50,462 bases of DNA from Burkholderiales bacterium (GCA_019744945.1 JAIETT010000085.1:1-50462); one strand, 5' to 3'; shown: positions 1-9,139, counted from the stretch's first letter. A program made the numbers and translations. The notes: generated by a model not told the origin, from the letters alone.

Positions 1-105
1 GTCTTGTATTTGGCAATCCAGAATATATCCAAACGCTGGACAATGCCGATTCGTGACTGGGCTATGGCATATCAACAGATGTTAATCAAATTTGGAAAAA
101 TCTGA
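1..105 (+). mobile_element. C-terminal fragment of IS256/Mutator-family transposase (truncated by window edge)
   Basis: Frame 1 reads VLYLAIQNISKRWTMPIRDWAMAYQQMLIKFGKI*, a typical IS256-family C-terminus; followed at ~130-146 by gattgacacaaaatttatgac, a plausible IS end. Confidence 0.75.
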
Positions 106-284
106 TTTAAAATGAAGTAGAAATCAGATTGACACAAAATTTATGACGTACTCGTATTCTGAGTAGAGTCACTTCTGTTCGATGTATTGTAACGGTTACC
201 TTTATCTATTCCACTTTTGCAAATAATATTGAAAACTTGTGTTATATTGCTTGTTGGTATTTTAAAAATCTTTAATTCAATTTG

Positions 285-497
285 TCAACTATTGCCTATT
301 TTCTGTTTATTGTAAATTCCAATATAAAAAAATTGATTTGTTCCATTTAAAATTAATTCGCGTAAACTTCTTTTAATTGTAAAGTTTTTGTTATAGCATA
401 AATTATCAGAATATTGCAACCTAATGGATTCAATCTTAACCTCAAATAAGGAAGATAATATTCTCTTGATTTTATCAGTTAATTTCTTAGTAGACAT
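285..497 (-). CDS. hypothetical protein, 70 aa
   Basis: ORF only. Confidence 0.35.
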   Translation of the reverse strand: MSTKKLTDKIKRILSSLFEVKIESIRLQYSDNLCYNKNFTIKRSLRELILNGTNQFFYIGIYNKQKIGNS

Positions 498-688
498 TAA
501 TATCCTTTCTGTTAATACTTTATTATGTCATGAATTTATTGAATAAGTCAATGTTTGTTTCATGTAAATATCTAAGTTTAAAAAGTATAAAATGGTGGAG
601 GTTTTTTTGCGCCTATGTATAGGGCTATTTCTGCGTGTGTGATGGCTTAGTGCTTACCAATTTCTTATATTTATGCTAAATGTGTGAG

Positions 689-871
689 TTATTTATAATG
701 AACTTTAGTATAAAATTTCCAATAGCATAATCGTTCTGGTTCCAAATCATACTGTTCAAAACTTTCATTCTCGACTGTATAATTGATTCCGTTGTGATTG
801 ACTTGTTCACCGACGACTAATTCGTGTTTTGCTAGTGGATGGTTTGAATTGATTTTAATGATAAAATTCTC
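689..871 (-). pseudogene. 60-codon open fragment without start codon
   Basis: Minus frame reads ENFIIKINSNHPLAKHELVVGEQVNHNGINYTVENESFEQYDLEPERLCYWKFYTKVHYK*, protein-like composition, stop directly upstream, no ATG/GTG/TTG at its start. Confidence 0.3.
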
Positions 872-973
872 TTATTAAAAAACTTAATTTTAGTTGGTTA
901 TTTAAGATTTGTAAAAACACTCTAAATTATACAATACTATAATAGCTGTGGTTTGAGCTATGTTATAATAATC

Positions 974-1003
974 GCTTATCTTTCGGGGCAGGGTGAAATT
1001 CCC
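974..1003 (+). promoter_or_regulatory. 5' part of an FMN riboswitch (RFN element), truncated
   Basis: GCTTATCTTTCGGGGCAGGGTGAAATTCCC matches the conserved 5' strand of RFN elements (recalled E. coli ribB: GCTTATTCTCAGGGCGGGGCGAAATTCCCCACCGGCGG); the expected ACCGGCGGT is absent after position 1003. Confidence 0.75.
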
Positions 1004-1076
1004 TTGCTCTAATCTAATAAACCAAATTATAACAGCTAGATATGTTAGTGCTTTAAATTTTGTGACCAAATTGTGA

Positions 1077-2240
1077 CTATTCGTAAACTCCTTTTAATTT
1101 ATACCCGTCCTTTAAGCTGCTATCTGGAATCCATTTAGCATAAACGTTATATACCATTTGAACGTTGGCATGTCCAAGCTGTGATGCAATCCATGCAGGC
1201 AATTCTCCATTACTTAATAGCATACTTGCATAACTATGTCTAGTTTGATACGGGTAGCGATAACGAACTCCTGCGGCCTTTAATAATTTTTTCCAGTGAT
1301 AGCGTATTTTTTCACTATCTAGCCACCGTTGATTTGTATTAGGATTGTGGAATACAAAGTTATTTGCCATTTCCGTAAATTTTTGCTGGTAAATTAATGC
1401 CTCAGTTGCCTTTGGTAACAATAAAACTTTTCTAATTCCAGCTGAAGTTTTAGGGGATTTTTCTTGTCCTTCAACAATATTGTTTGTTATATTTACCACG
1501 CCAGCACTAAAATCAATATCAGACCATCGTAGAGCGATTAATTCCCCAGTTCTTAACCCGGAGTAAAATGCGAATTGAATTAAGTTTTTTAATTGGCCAG
1601 TTGCATGATTAATGATAATATTTTTTTCCTCTTCATTAAAAGGGTCAATCTCTTGTTTTTTTGGCAATGAAATATCTGTAATTAGAGATTCAATTCCAGC
1701 ATTATCAAATGGATTGATGCTGATATATCCAGAGTGCACCGCTTCCTGCAATATAGAACGCAGTGGTGTTAATTTATTGTAAAATGTCTTGGAGCTTAAT
1801 TCTTGCATTAATACCCATTGACGAAGTATTTTAGGCGTTACTTCATATAATTTGTATTCACCAAGATCAGGAATTAACTTATTTTTGATAATTTGCTTGT
1901 AACCATCATATGTAGATTTTGCCATATTGCCAACATCATGTCGCCGTTTGTAAATTGCAAGCTGAGTTAAAAGCAAATCAGCACAAGTTATTGTTGTGCT
2001 GATTGGTATAAACATCTTTACTCTTTTTGAGTTTGGAAAATGCCGTTTATAGTCGAATTTATTTTGTTCAATTTCCAATTCAATAGTTGCTTTTAATCTA
2101 ATGGCGTATTTGATATTTTTTGGTGACGGTTCGAGCTTGAGAGTTTCGCGGCATCTGATGTTGTTATAATAAAAGTCTATCTGAATGGCGGTACCGCGAA
2201 TACGTACCCCAGATATTACCTCTTTCTGTTCTCTTCCCAC
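1077..2240 (-). CDS. int: tyrosine-type phage integrase
   Basis: Arm-type N-terminus, GLRTGELIALRWSDID, TRHSYASMLLSNG, LGHANVQMVYNVYAKW catalytic motifs. Confidence 0.95.
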   Translation of the reverse strand: MGREQKEVISGVRIRGTAIQIDFYYNNIRCRETLKLEPSPKNIKYAIRLKATIELEIEQNKFDYKRHFPNSKRVKMFIPISTTITCADLLLTQLAIYKRRHDVGNMAKSTYDGYKQIIKNKLIPDLGEYKLYEVTPKILRQWVLMQELSSKTFYNKLTPLRSILQEAVHSGYISINPFDNAGIESLITDISLPKKQEIDPFNEEEKNIIINHATGQLKNLIQFAFYSGLRTGELIALRWSDIDFSAGVVNITNNIVEGQEKSPKTSAGIRKVLLLPKATEALIYQQKFTEMANNFVFHNPNTNQRWLDSEKIRYHWKKLLKAAGVRYRYPYQTRHSYASMLLSNGELPAWIASQLGHANVQMVYNVYAKWIPDSSLKDGYKLKGVYE

Positions 2241-2440
2241 TCCATATACCTTTCATAGTGAATCTGAAGTCCTTCTCTGACTTTGCGAACTATTCCCTCA
2301 CCAATTCTCCATTCTGAATAGCTTGGGTTTTCGATACGCTTTGCTACTGCATCAGAACTCAATCCCGTTAGTTTATTAAATTGGCGAGAGCTAACCCAAC
2401 CAAGTTTTATCCAACCTACAGACATTAACGCTTCCATCAT
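2216..2440 (-). CDS. excisionase-like small DNA-binding protein
   Basis: WIKLGWVSSRQFNKLTGLSSDAVAKRIENPSYSEWRIGEG..., excisionase-like, overlaps int start. Confidence 0.7.
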   Translation of the reverse strand: MMEALMSVGWIKLGWVSSRQFNKLTGLSSDAVAKRIENPSYSEWRIGEGIVRKVREGLQIHYERYMEWEENRKR

Positions 2441-2513
2441 AACCCCTTATAAACTTTTAACATTTTTTGATAACAGCGCTCTGTTATCTCCCATTGTTTG
2501 ATTAGATAATCAA

Positions 2514-2714
2514 TCATTTTTTCCACTCCAGATTTAGAATTAACGCCGCTTCTTCTTCAACCCAAACGCCCTTAATAAGGTCGGTCGCGTAAGCGTCGAT
2601 GCTAATATGACAGCCATCTACAGCCGTTACCGTCTTGGTTGAAGTAATGCACTCAACGTCGCCGTGAATGTTCTGCATGACTTGTAGGTCATGAATTAGT
2701 GTGCTTATTTTCAT
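2514..2714 (-). CDS. hypothetical protein, 66 aa
   Basis: ORF in leftward operon. Confidence 0.5.
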   Translation of the reverse strand: MKISTLIHDLQVMQNIHGDVECITSTKTVTAVDGCHISIDAYATDLIKGVWVEEEAALILNLEWKK

Positions 2715-2804
2715 TGATTAACTCCTTAACTCCATTGAATAACCAATGCGCTCAAAGATGCCGACTCATACTCGGCAACCATCAGCGCACTGTTTCTGAT
2801 TTAG

Positions 2805-3224
2805 TTACTTTTCTTCAAATTCTACAAAATTATCAGGGCTTCCCCAGTTTTTGATAAAACCATCTTCAATGTCCAGATTTACATAATCACCATAATCATT
2901 TGGTACACAGCGTGGTACATAGCATTCATGTCGAGCAACCTCTTTGTTTTGCTCATCATAAAGAATGTATATACCCTCATCGCAAACTTTCATTGAATCA
3001 ATCTTATACTTAAAGTCTTTTGGAAATTTAGGAGTTAAAATTTCTCCTGTGCTTATATCGACCAATAATTGTAGCCTATCATAGTTATCATGATCTACCC
3101 CTGGTCCTGGTACGCGGCAAGGAAAATCAAAAGGTATAACCTCGTCTTTATAGCGAATTGGCAAATCTAACAAAATGCTTTTAATTTCTACATCTCGTTC
3201 TTGTTTTATACATATTTTTTTCAT
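2805..3224 (-). CDS. hypothetical protein, 139 aa
   Basis: ORF in leftward operon. Confidence 0.55.
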   Translation of the reverse strand: MKKICIKQERDVEIKSILLDLPIRYKDEVIPFDFPCRVPGPGVDHDNYDRLQLLVDISTGEILTPKFPKDFKYKIDSMKVCDEGIYILYDEQNKEVARHECYVPRCVPNDYGDYVNLDIEDGFIKNWGSPDNFVEFEEK

Positions 3225-3238
3225 TTGTAAACCCTAAA

Positions 3239-3264
3239 ATATATATCACCCATAAAACGGGTGA
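3239..3264 (-). terminator. hairpin between early genes
   Basis: atatatcaccc-ataaaa-cgggtgatat inverted repeat. Confidence 0.45.
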
Positions 3265-3269
3265 TATAG

Positions 3270-4121
3270 TTAAGCGATATAAACTTTGATTTTAGTTAAT
3301 TCAACAACAGCGTTCTTGATTGTTTCCAGTGTTTCATCAATAACATTTTCAACGTTAAGAATCTGTACTTTAAACAATAAACCCTTCGCGTCGTCGCCAT
3401 CAAAATTAGCTTGCCAAGCAATTTTAGCCTGCAATTGATAAGCTGGAATTTGCTTATCTGCTGGTAAGCGTGGATTAATTACGTTGATGTTTTCAAAAGG
3501 CTGCAAGGCTAGCGTAATATAATCAGGCAGTACAATTAACTCATTCGTTGTATTACCACCGGTTGTAGTTTTGCGATAACTAAGATTTTGACCACCACCG
3601 CGAGTTGCTTCAGAATCAAACACATGTGATACAGTTGCACGAAAGTTTTTAACGAGAGTTAAAATTTCAGATTGACTTGGATCAATGATCTCATTAAGTC
3701 CGGTATCACAGAAATCAGCAAACGCTTTTTGTTTCATCCACTGGTTATTTGCACCTTGCCAAATTTTCCAGCGATTAGATAACTGAATATTAAACACAGC
3801 AACGTGCTCACACCAACGGGGATTTTCTTTATCGTGGTAATCAAAGTATACTTTAATTGATTTACTACCGGCAAAGCATACCGTTGATTCATTTTTAAAG
3901 TCATTTACGTAGTCGATAAAACCACGCAAATCGTTGAATTCACGATTAGTTACAATTCTACGTGGTGCTACTGCAAATTTTTCTAAGTCAATAAGTTTTC
4001 TAGAATCATGACTTAAAATAACTGTTGGCATACCAGCTTCATCAGTACCTACAACTTCATGAGTTGAAACATTTTCTAGAAATGTTTGTAAAATGTTTTG
4101 TTCTTGATTGGTATTGCTCAT
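3270..4121 (-). CDS. DUF2303 (YfdQ-like) phage protein
   Basis: Overall sequence character (VSHVFDSEATRGGGQNLSYRKTTT..., FADFCDTGLNEI). Confidence 0.7.
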   Translation of the reverse strand: MSNTNQEQNILQTFLENVSTHEVVGTDEAGMPTVILSHDSRKLIDLEKFAVAPRRIVTNREFNDLRGFIDYVNDFKNESTVCFAGSKSIKVYFDYHDKENPRWCEHVAVFNIQLSNRWKIWQGANNQWMKQKAFADFCDTGLNEIIDPSQSEILTLVKNFRATVSHVFDSEATRGGGQNLSYRKTTTGGNTTNELIVLPDYITLALQPFENINVINPRLPADKQIPAYQLQAKIAWQANFDGDDAKGLLFKVQILNVENVIDETLETIKNAVVELTKIKVYIA

Positions 4122-4447
4122 TATATTGCCTTTAAAATAGTTTTAGGGGTTGACGGAGTAGCTAAAGTTAACTCCAGTTTTGGTTGGTACGGATCGTCTG
4201 CAACCAGATTTTTATTTTTATCAACAAACATTATGCCGGCTACGGTATTGTCAATTGGTGGTTTAGCGGCATAAGTTGCAACGACATCCATTTTTCCAGC
4301 ACCACTTGGTTTAAGCGCTAGTGCTAAATTTAGCGTACCTTTGCGCCCGTGGTAATCGATAGCTTCAATTACAGACTGTAACTCTCTGCCGAGAATTTCG
4401 TCCAAATGTCCGCCGTTATAATTAGAGATGAATTCTGAAAACAGCAT
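4121..4447 (-). CDS. hypothetical protein, 108 aa
   Basis: Overlaps the DUF2303 gene by 1 nt; operon organisation. Confidence 0.55.
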   Translation of the reverse strand: MLFSEFISNYNGGHLDEILGRELQSVIEAIDYHGRKGTLNLALALKPSGAGKMDVVATYAAKPPIDNTVAGIMFVDKNKNLVADDPYQPKLELTLATPSTPKTILKAI

Positions 4448-4557
4448 GATAGATTCCTTATAAAGTTAAAAAAACTACGCAAGAGCGTAGCGGTAAAAAG
4501 TAATGGTTAATTTTGTGATATCTCCTTTAAATTTGTTTCACTTAGCCCCTTTAATCT

Positions 4558-4932
4558 CTACATAAGACCCAATTCAATACGTTTTTCTGCGGCAGCAAGT
4601 TCTTTATCTAGGTCAACTTGCGGACCGATGATTTCAGGAGTTTGTTGAAATATATTCCTTGCAGTGTCATTGTTAAACGTCACCACGCACTCTATGTTTA
4701 TACAAGATGGCGCGGGCAACATATCAACAATTCTAAATAACCGCTCACCATATTCATGATGACGATATAGATTTGCAGTATCTAACAACGGCTCATAATA
4801 AGCGCTATCATTGAATTTATCTATATTCTTCTCTAGGTATTCTAGATAAATTTCTATGGTGATGTAGCCCTCAGCCCACATGTTGTGGATATTGCAAAAA
4901 TGGTTAAAAATTTGCTGGTTAATCGAGGTCAT
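4558..4932 (-). CDS. hypothetical protein
   Basis: ATG at 4932 overlaps the TGA of the upstream 58-aa ORF (ATGA); the track's 4956 start is a TTG. Confidence 0.5.
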   Translation of the reverse strand: MTSINQQIFNHFCNIHNMWAEGYITIEIYLEYLEKNIDKFNDSAYYEPLLDTANLYRHHEYGERLFRIVDMLPAPSCINIECVVTFNNDTARNIFQQTPEIIGPQVDLDKELAAAEKRIELGLM

Positions 4933-5105
4933 TTCTTGCGTCCAAAAATCACACAATCAAAAAGCCACACACTAAACGCAAGAGCATGATCTTGGACTGC
5001 TTTGTTCTGTTGTGATTTAACATGATTACTGTATTCGTCCTCGGTCATCACTTCACAACTCATAGCTGCTGGTGGCGGTAACTCTGGTGTAGTTGTTGGC
5101 GGCAT
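4929..5105 (-). CDS. hypothetical 58 aa protein
   Basis: MPPTTTPELPPPAAMSCEVMTEDEYSNHVKSQQNKAVQDHALAFSVWLFDCVIFGRKK*; ATGA overlap with next gene; below track cutoff. Confidence 0.5.
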   Translation of the reverse strand: MPPTTTPELPPPAAMSCEVMTEDEYSNHVKSQQNKAVQDHALAFSVWLFDCVIFGRKK

Positions 5106-5125
5106 AGTGGTTTACTCCTTTTAAA

Positions 5126-5854
5126 TTAAAAATCTAAACCTAAACTTGTATCTATATCATCCCAGACGTCAATTTCAATTTTAGTTTTATTAAAGTATAA
5201 ATTAATTAATAATAGCTCAAAATCTGAATTACCACCAAAAGTTAATTGTTCACCAATTTCTTTACCCTCTAGCACAACTTGCCACAATGTGCCAACTTCA
5301 CTATCTGTGCCAACGGTTTCCCTTTCTGGCCAAATAGCAAAAAACACAGAACCCGCCTCATGTGAACTATATCTTTCGAATTCAGTTCTTCCGAGCTTAA
5401 TGTCAATCGTGTATTTATCGCGTAAAATATTGTGATAAAAATCATTATTTAGTTCATATTTTTCTCCATCATCCATTTTCTCTAGTAGATATGTCCGATA
5501 CATATCGTAGATTTCAGATAGTTTAATGCTTTCGCGTTTGGTGAAAAGCATTTGGTTAAATGATTGTTCGACTTTAAGCTTAATATCTTCTTTAAGTGTG
5601 AAGTTAACTAATTGATTGAAGTAATTGGTAATAAATCCGTGATAGCTGCTAAAATCAAATCCCTTCATTGATGCACCAATGACATCAGTCATTTTATTTT
5701 CAATCGATCTTTTTAGGTCATATGAATTCAGCGCAGAGTGCACGCTCTCGCGGATAGTTTTTTCCAATGATGTTTGAATTTGAGTTTCGATTATTTTATT
5801 CTCAGCCATTTCGCTAAGCTTGGCATTAACAATTGCTTGAATATCTAAGTTCAT
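5126..5854 (-). CDS. hypothetical protein, 242 aa
   Basis: ORF in leftward operon. Confidence 0.6.
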   Translation of the reverse strand: MNLDIQAIVNAKLSEMAENKIIETQIQTSLEKTIRESVHSALNSYDLKRSIENKMTDVIGASMKGFDFSSYHGFITNYFNQLVNFTLKEDIKLKVEQSFNQMLFTKRESIKLSEIYDMYRTYLLEKMDDGEKYELNNDFYHNILRDKYTIDIKLGRTEFERYSSHEAGSVFFAIWPERETVGTDSEVGTLWQVVLEGKEIGEQLTFGGNSDFELLLINLYFNKTKIEIDVWDDIDTSLGLDF

Positions 5855-5935
5855 AGAATTTACTCCTGTGTAATAAAGTATAATGTTTAAATTTTTAGTT
5901 TGAATGATTTAATTAAATAGATTTTGAAAGTCTAT

Positions 5936-6304
5936 TTAATTAGTATCAAATTCTGAATCAATTTTGATTTGGTTAGTTTCGCCAGTTTTAGCTGTTGCAC
6001 AAATTTTACCAGGCACTTGTTTGTGCTCAGTGGGATTCAGTGCGGGATTTTTAGTTGTAACCTCAGCTAATTTTGGTTTAGCCTTAAAAGCAATTGGCAC
6101 CAGAGTATTCATATTGCGCTCACGGTTAATTAATTCATCTAGTGGCGTTATTTCAAAGAAACCACAAAGCTCAAAATTATTAAACCCTGCTTTAATCGCT
6201 TTCTCAATAAACAATCTTCTATCACCTTTATTTTTAAAGGTAGTAAGAAGCAGCTCATCAAGTTCATCGGAAATCGTTACGTTTATTCTAGCCATCTTAA
6301 TCAC
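5936..6304 (-). CDS. ribbon-helix-helix protein, candidate ParR-like adaptor
   Basis: ARINVTISDELDELLLTTFKNKGDRRLFIEKAIKAG (RHH); directly downstream of and overlapping the actin-like gene by 8 nt. Confidence 0.65.
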   Translation of the reverse strand: MIKMARINVTISDELDELLLTTFKNKGDRRLFIEKAIKAGFNNFELCGFFEITPLDELINRERNMNTLVPIAFKAKPKLAEVTTKNPALNPTEHKQVPGKICATAKTGETNQIKIDSEFDTN

Positions 6305-7202
6305 CTAATAAACTAAAATAACCATTTACATTTGAATTTTCTGGCTCTGCGGCAAAGTAGAATTGTTTATTGTCAGGTAAATAATCAGGGGCATAATTTG
6401 CACCACCACCCGCAAAAATAATCACATCTGCACGATTATACAAATCTGAATTTTTGCTAATAAGTTGATTAAGCAGCATTTCAAAATAGATTTGTTTTTC
6501 TTCGTTAATCCACACCGATAAATCCCGCGATTCACCGCCGATAGCAATTTGGTTGGTCCGCATGATTCTTGCGACTTCAGCTTCAGAAGTCGAAACACCA
6601 AATTCGCGATTAATTAGTTTTTGGATTTCTTGAATTGGTTTATTTACCCCGTCACTAGTTGCCCATGCTTCGCTGGCCAGAGCTTTGCCATTTTCAAACG
6701 GTATCACATCCAGCGTATTAGTTCCAATGTCAACCACTAGGCATAATTGATTGGCCAACCCTTGAATTTTAGTTAAACAATCCAGATAAACACCTTTCCC
6801 TTGCGGTACCAGATTAATCTTAATATTATTCACACGGATTTTATCTACGACAAAATCAGTTAATCGTTCGGCAAACTCCTGCCGTTTGGACCAATTTATC
6901 AAACTGAGCCCCGTTACTAACTGAATTTCATTGCTTGGGTTAAACTTAGCGTGAAGAATGGCTTCAAATAATAGCAGTGGTGCATACTTGAGCAACCAAC
7001 TAATATCACGAGTAGTTGCGGCATTACGTACCGCCAGATCACCAACTAAATAATTTCCACCCTCAAATTCACGCGCTTGATTAAGCTCAATGCCAGCCTG
7101 AGATTTACGCGCATAGGCAATCGCCGATGGAAAACTGGCCACACATCCGTTGGTTTTAAATTTGGTGTAACCATAACCAATGTCACAAGCTATTTTTTGC
7201 AT
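6297..7202 (-). CDS. ParM/StbA-like actin-family ATPase
   Basis: CDIGYGYTKFK (phosphate 1), LVVDIGTNTLDVI (phosphate 2), VIIFAGGGANY (adenosine) motifs. Confidence 0.85.
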   Translation of the reverse strand: MQKIACDIGYGYTKFKTNGCVASFPSAIAYARKSQAGIELNQAREFEGGNYLVGDLAVRNAATTRDISWLLKYAPLLLFEAILHAKFNPSNEIQLVTGLSLINWSKRQEFAERLTDFVVDKIRVNNIKINLVPQGKGVYLDCLTKIQGLANQLCLVVDIGTNTLDVIPFENGKALASEAWATSDGVNKPIQEIQKLINREFGVSTSEAEVARIMRTNQIAIGGESRDLSVWINEEKQIYFEMLLNQLISKNSDLYNRADVIIFAGGGANYAPDYLPDNKQFYFAAEPENSNVNGYFSLLGD

Positions 7203-7460
7203 TTTTTGTCCTTTAAAATTACTAAATAATGATTGTCAGGTGGGGTTTCAAACCTACCCTATTAAGCCGCAACCCACTTGCCTAAAAATTCAGTGGTGTA
7301 AAATAAGACCGGTAAAACTGCAATCGTGCAGCTCGCACCAAAAATGTATGGCAAGTGATGTAAAAATTTGTTATAATAAGTTCTCATTTTTTTAAATTCC
7401 CTTTACAAAAATGATTAAAGCTCACTACTCTGAATAGTGGGCTTTTTTATTGTTAAATGA

Positions 7461-7712
7461 TTAAGCATTAATTCTACGTAAGCGCGAATATCTCATAAAT
7501 ACACGCTTACCCTCAGGTGTTTCAACATCAAAGCCACTCAGCTCTTTTGGATCAGTTAAGTAAATTTGCACCACTTTAACTTCCACACCATTTTGCACAA
7601 CGCACGGGTTCAACGTATTCACAACCAATCGACTGCCAAATCTAACGTGACCGCTTTCTTGCTGGTTAATATCGACATACTTTAAGTTTTCAATGGGTTC
7701 TTTATGCTTCAT
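7461..7712 (-). CDS. hypothetical protein, 83 aa
   Basis: ORF in leftward operon. Confidence 0.45.
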   Translation of the reverse strand: MKHKEPIENLKYVDINQQESGHVRFGSRLVVNTLNPCVVQNGVEVKVVQIYLTDPKELSGFDVETPEGKRVFMRYSRLRRINA

Positions 7713-7730
7713 TAATTTGTTACTTTCAAT

Positions 7731-7756
7731 AAAAAACCCCGACTTTCGTCAGGGTT
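7731..7756 (-). terminator. intrinsic terminator (minus strand)
   Basis: minus: aaccctgacgaaagtcggggtttttt. Confidence 0.6.
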
Positions 7757-7982
7757 GGTTAGGTTGATTTATTACTGGGCGAGGATGAGTTGCAATCCAT
7801 TCCTCAATGAATGGTAGAATAGTTTGTCGCTTCCAAATATATCCACCAAATTTAATGTCGGAAGGTTGCGGTATTTTATTCGCTTTGCGTTGGTTGTGAT
7901 ATGTACCACGTCCAAAATTACACGCTTCACAAATATCATTAATCGTCCATTCTTCTTTTTGTTTTTGTTCATCACTTAACAC
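7749..7982 (-). CDS. AlpA/MerR-like HTH DNA-binding protein
   Basis: WTINDICEACNFGRGTYHNQRKANKIPQPSDIKFGGYIWKRQTILPFIEEW. Confidence 0.6.
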   Translation of the reverse strand: MLSDEQKQKEEWTINDICEACNFGRGTYHNQRKANKIPQPSDIKFGGYIWKRQTILPFIEEWIATHPRPVINQPNQP

Positions 7983-8175
7983 TTACAGGTCTCCTTTTCT
8001 TGGGTTGATAAAATTGGTCATAGTTGGTCGTTAAACCAGTGGTGATTTGGCGTTGCGCAATAGCCATTAGCTTAGTATCTAATTGCTCATGTTTTTTAAT
8101 TGAGTGTACTGCTGCACGAATAGCCGCGCGTTGATTATCCCTTGCTTTGCTCATTGCTTGCTCCTTTGTTAGCAC
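7972..8175 (-). CDS. hypothetical protein, 67 aa
   Basis: ORF, overlaps next gene. Confidence 0.45.
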   Translation of the reverse strand: MLTKEQAMSKARDNQRAAIRAAVHSIKKHEQLDTKLMAIAQRQITTGLTTNYDQFYQPKKRRPVSVK

Positions 8176-8257
8176 ACGTTACTACAGCTGCCGCAACTAC
8201 CCCAGCAATGTAAGCAATTACGAAATTAATTAGTATTCGTCCAATTAGTCTAAACAT
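8135..8257 (-). CDS. small membrane protein, 40 aa
   Basis: MFRLIGRILINFVIAYIAGVVAAAVVTCANKGASNEQSKG*; one TM; below track cutoff. Confidence 0.4.
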   Translation of the reverse strand: MFRLIGRILINFVIAYIAGVVAAAVVTCANKGASNEQSKG

Positions 8258-8355
8258 AATGGTTCCTTAATGAAAATAGTTAAATTAATGATGCACCCTT
8301 AGTGATTGTTATAATAGAGGTCTCACATTCTAATAACTTTCAAAAAAGGCACATC

Positions 8356-8772
8356 ATGGATGTAACTAAGATATTAAGTATTCAAGCCCTAGATTTTGAT
8401 ATTTGGGGATTTCATGTAAAGGCTAATTTAATCATGTCTGTTTTCATTCTCTTTATTATTACTGGTTGTTGGATTTGGTATAAATATCATATTTCTAAGC
8501 AAGCTTTAATTAAAGAAAAACTTGCAAATGAGAAAAGTATTCGAGATTTTGAAATAGAAAAACAAAAACTGATTTTAGAAGAGGTAAAACTAAAGCAAGC
8601 AAAGTTAGACTCTAATCGTAAAAAACCAACATGGTGTCATGCTTGTGATGTTAATCGTGTATTTAAGGATTGGGTACCTGCACCAGGTTATGAAGATTAC
8701 ATCATTAAACGGTATATTTGCCCATGTTGTAAGTCAACGGACTTTTGTAATAAATCCGCTTCAAAAAATTAA
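8356..8772 (+). CDS. membrane protein with C-terminal zinc ribbon
   Basis: N-terminal TM (ANLIMSVFILFIITGCWIWYKY), coiled coil, CHAC...CPCC; ATG 8356 more likely than 8302. Confidence 0.55.
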   Translation: MDVTKILSIQALDFDIWGFHVKANLIMSVFILFIITGCWIWYKYHISKQALIKEKLANEKSIRDFEIEKQKLILEEVKLKQAKLDSNRKKPTWCHACDVNRVFKDWVPAPGYEDYIIKRYICPCCKSTDFCNKSASKN

Positions 8773-8780
8773 TATGGTAA

Positions 8781-8996
8781 TTATGTTCTTGTTATTATTT
8801 TAGCTATTTCCTCATCTTCGGCTATCCTAAGAGTAACAATTTCTTCAAATGACATCATGGTCGTTTTTAAAACCTTTTGAGTAGTACTTCTTGGAATAAA
8901 TTTAAACTTCTTTTTCATTTTTCCACCTTTTGTGTAAATCACATCACAATAGCGACTATTCCAGTTTTGTTTATGAATAATCGCCATTAGTTGCAA
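8781..8996 (-). CDS. hypothetical protein
   Basis: ORF; possible internal start at 8921 (MKKKFKF...). Confidence 0.4.
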   Translation of the reverse strand: MQLMAIIHKQNWNSRYCDVIYTKGGKMKKKFKFIPRSTTQKVLKTTMMSFEEIVTLRIAEDEEIAKIITRT

Positions 8997-9109
8997 TCTA
9001 TTAATTACAGGTTATATTGCAATTTCCTGTAATTGAGTGGATTTCCATCTCGTAGATTCTAATTTGTTAAAGAGCTGGTAAATAGATGTATATATTTACT
9101 CATGACGTT

Positions 9110-9139
9110 ATTATTGCAAATAACGCAATACTGTGTCAA
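9110..9139 (-). promoter_or_regulatory. candidate PL with internal operator
   Basis: Minus strand TTGACA (9139-9134), 18-nt spacer, AATAAT (9115-9110); overlaps ATTGCAAATAACGCAAT at 9113-9129. Confidence 0.55.

Noticed and set aside
5964-6308. Plus-strand 114 aa ORF antisense to the RHH gene
   Set aside because: Fully overlaps a credible RHH CDS on the other strand; low-complexity serine-rich mirror translation.
7772-7975. 67 aa minus ORF inside the HTH gene
   Set aside because: Alternative frame of the AlpA-like gene, no independent support.
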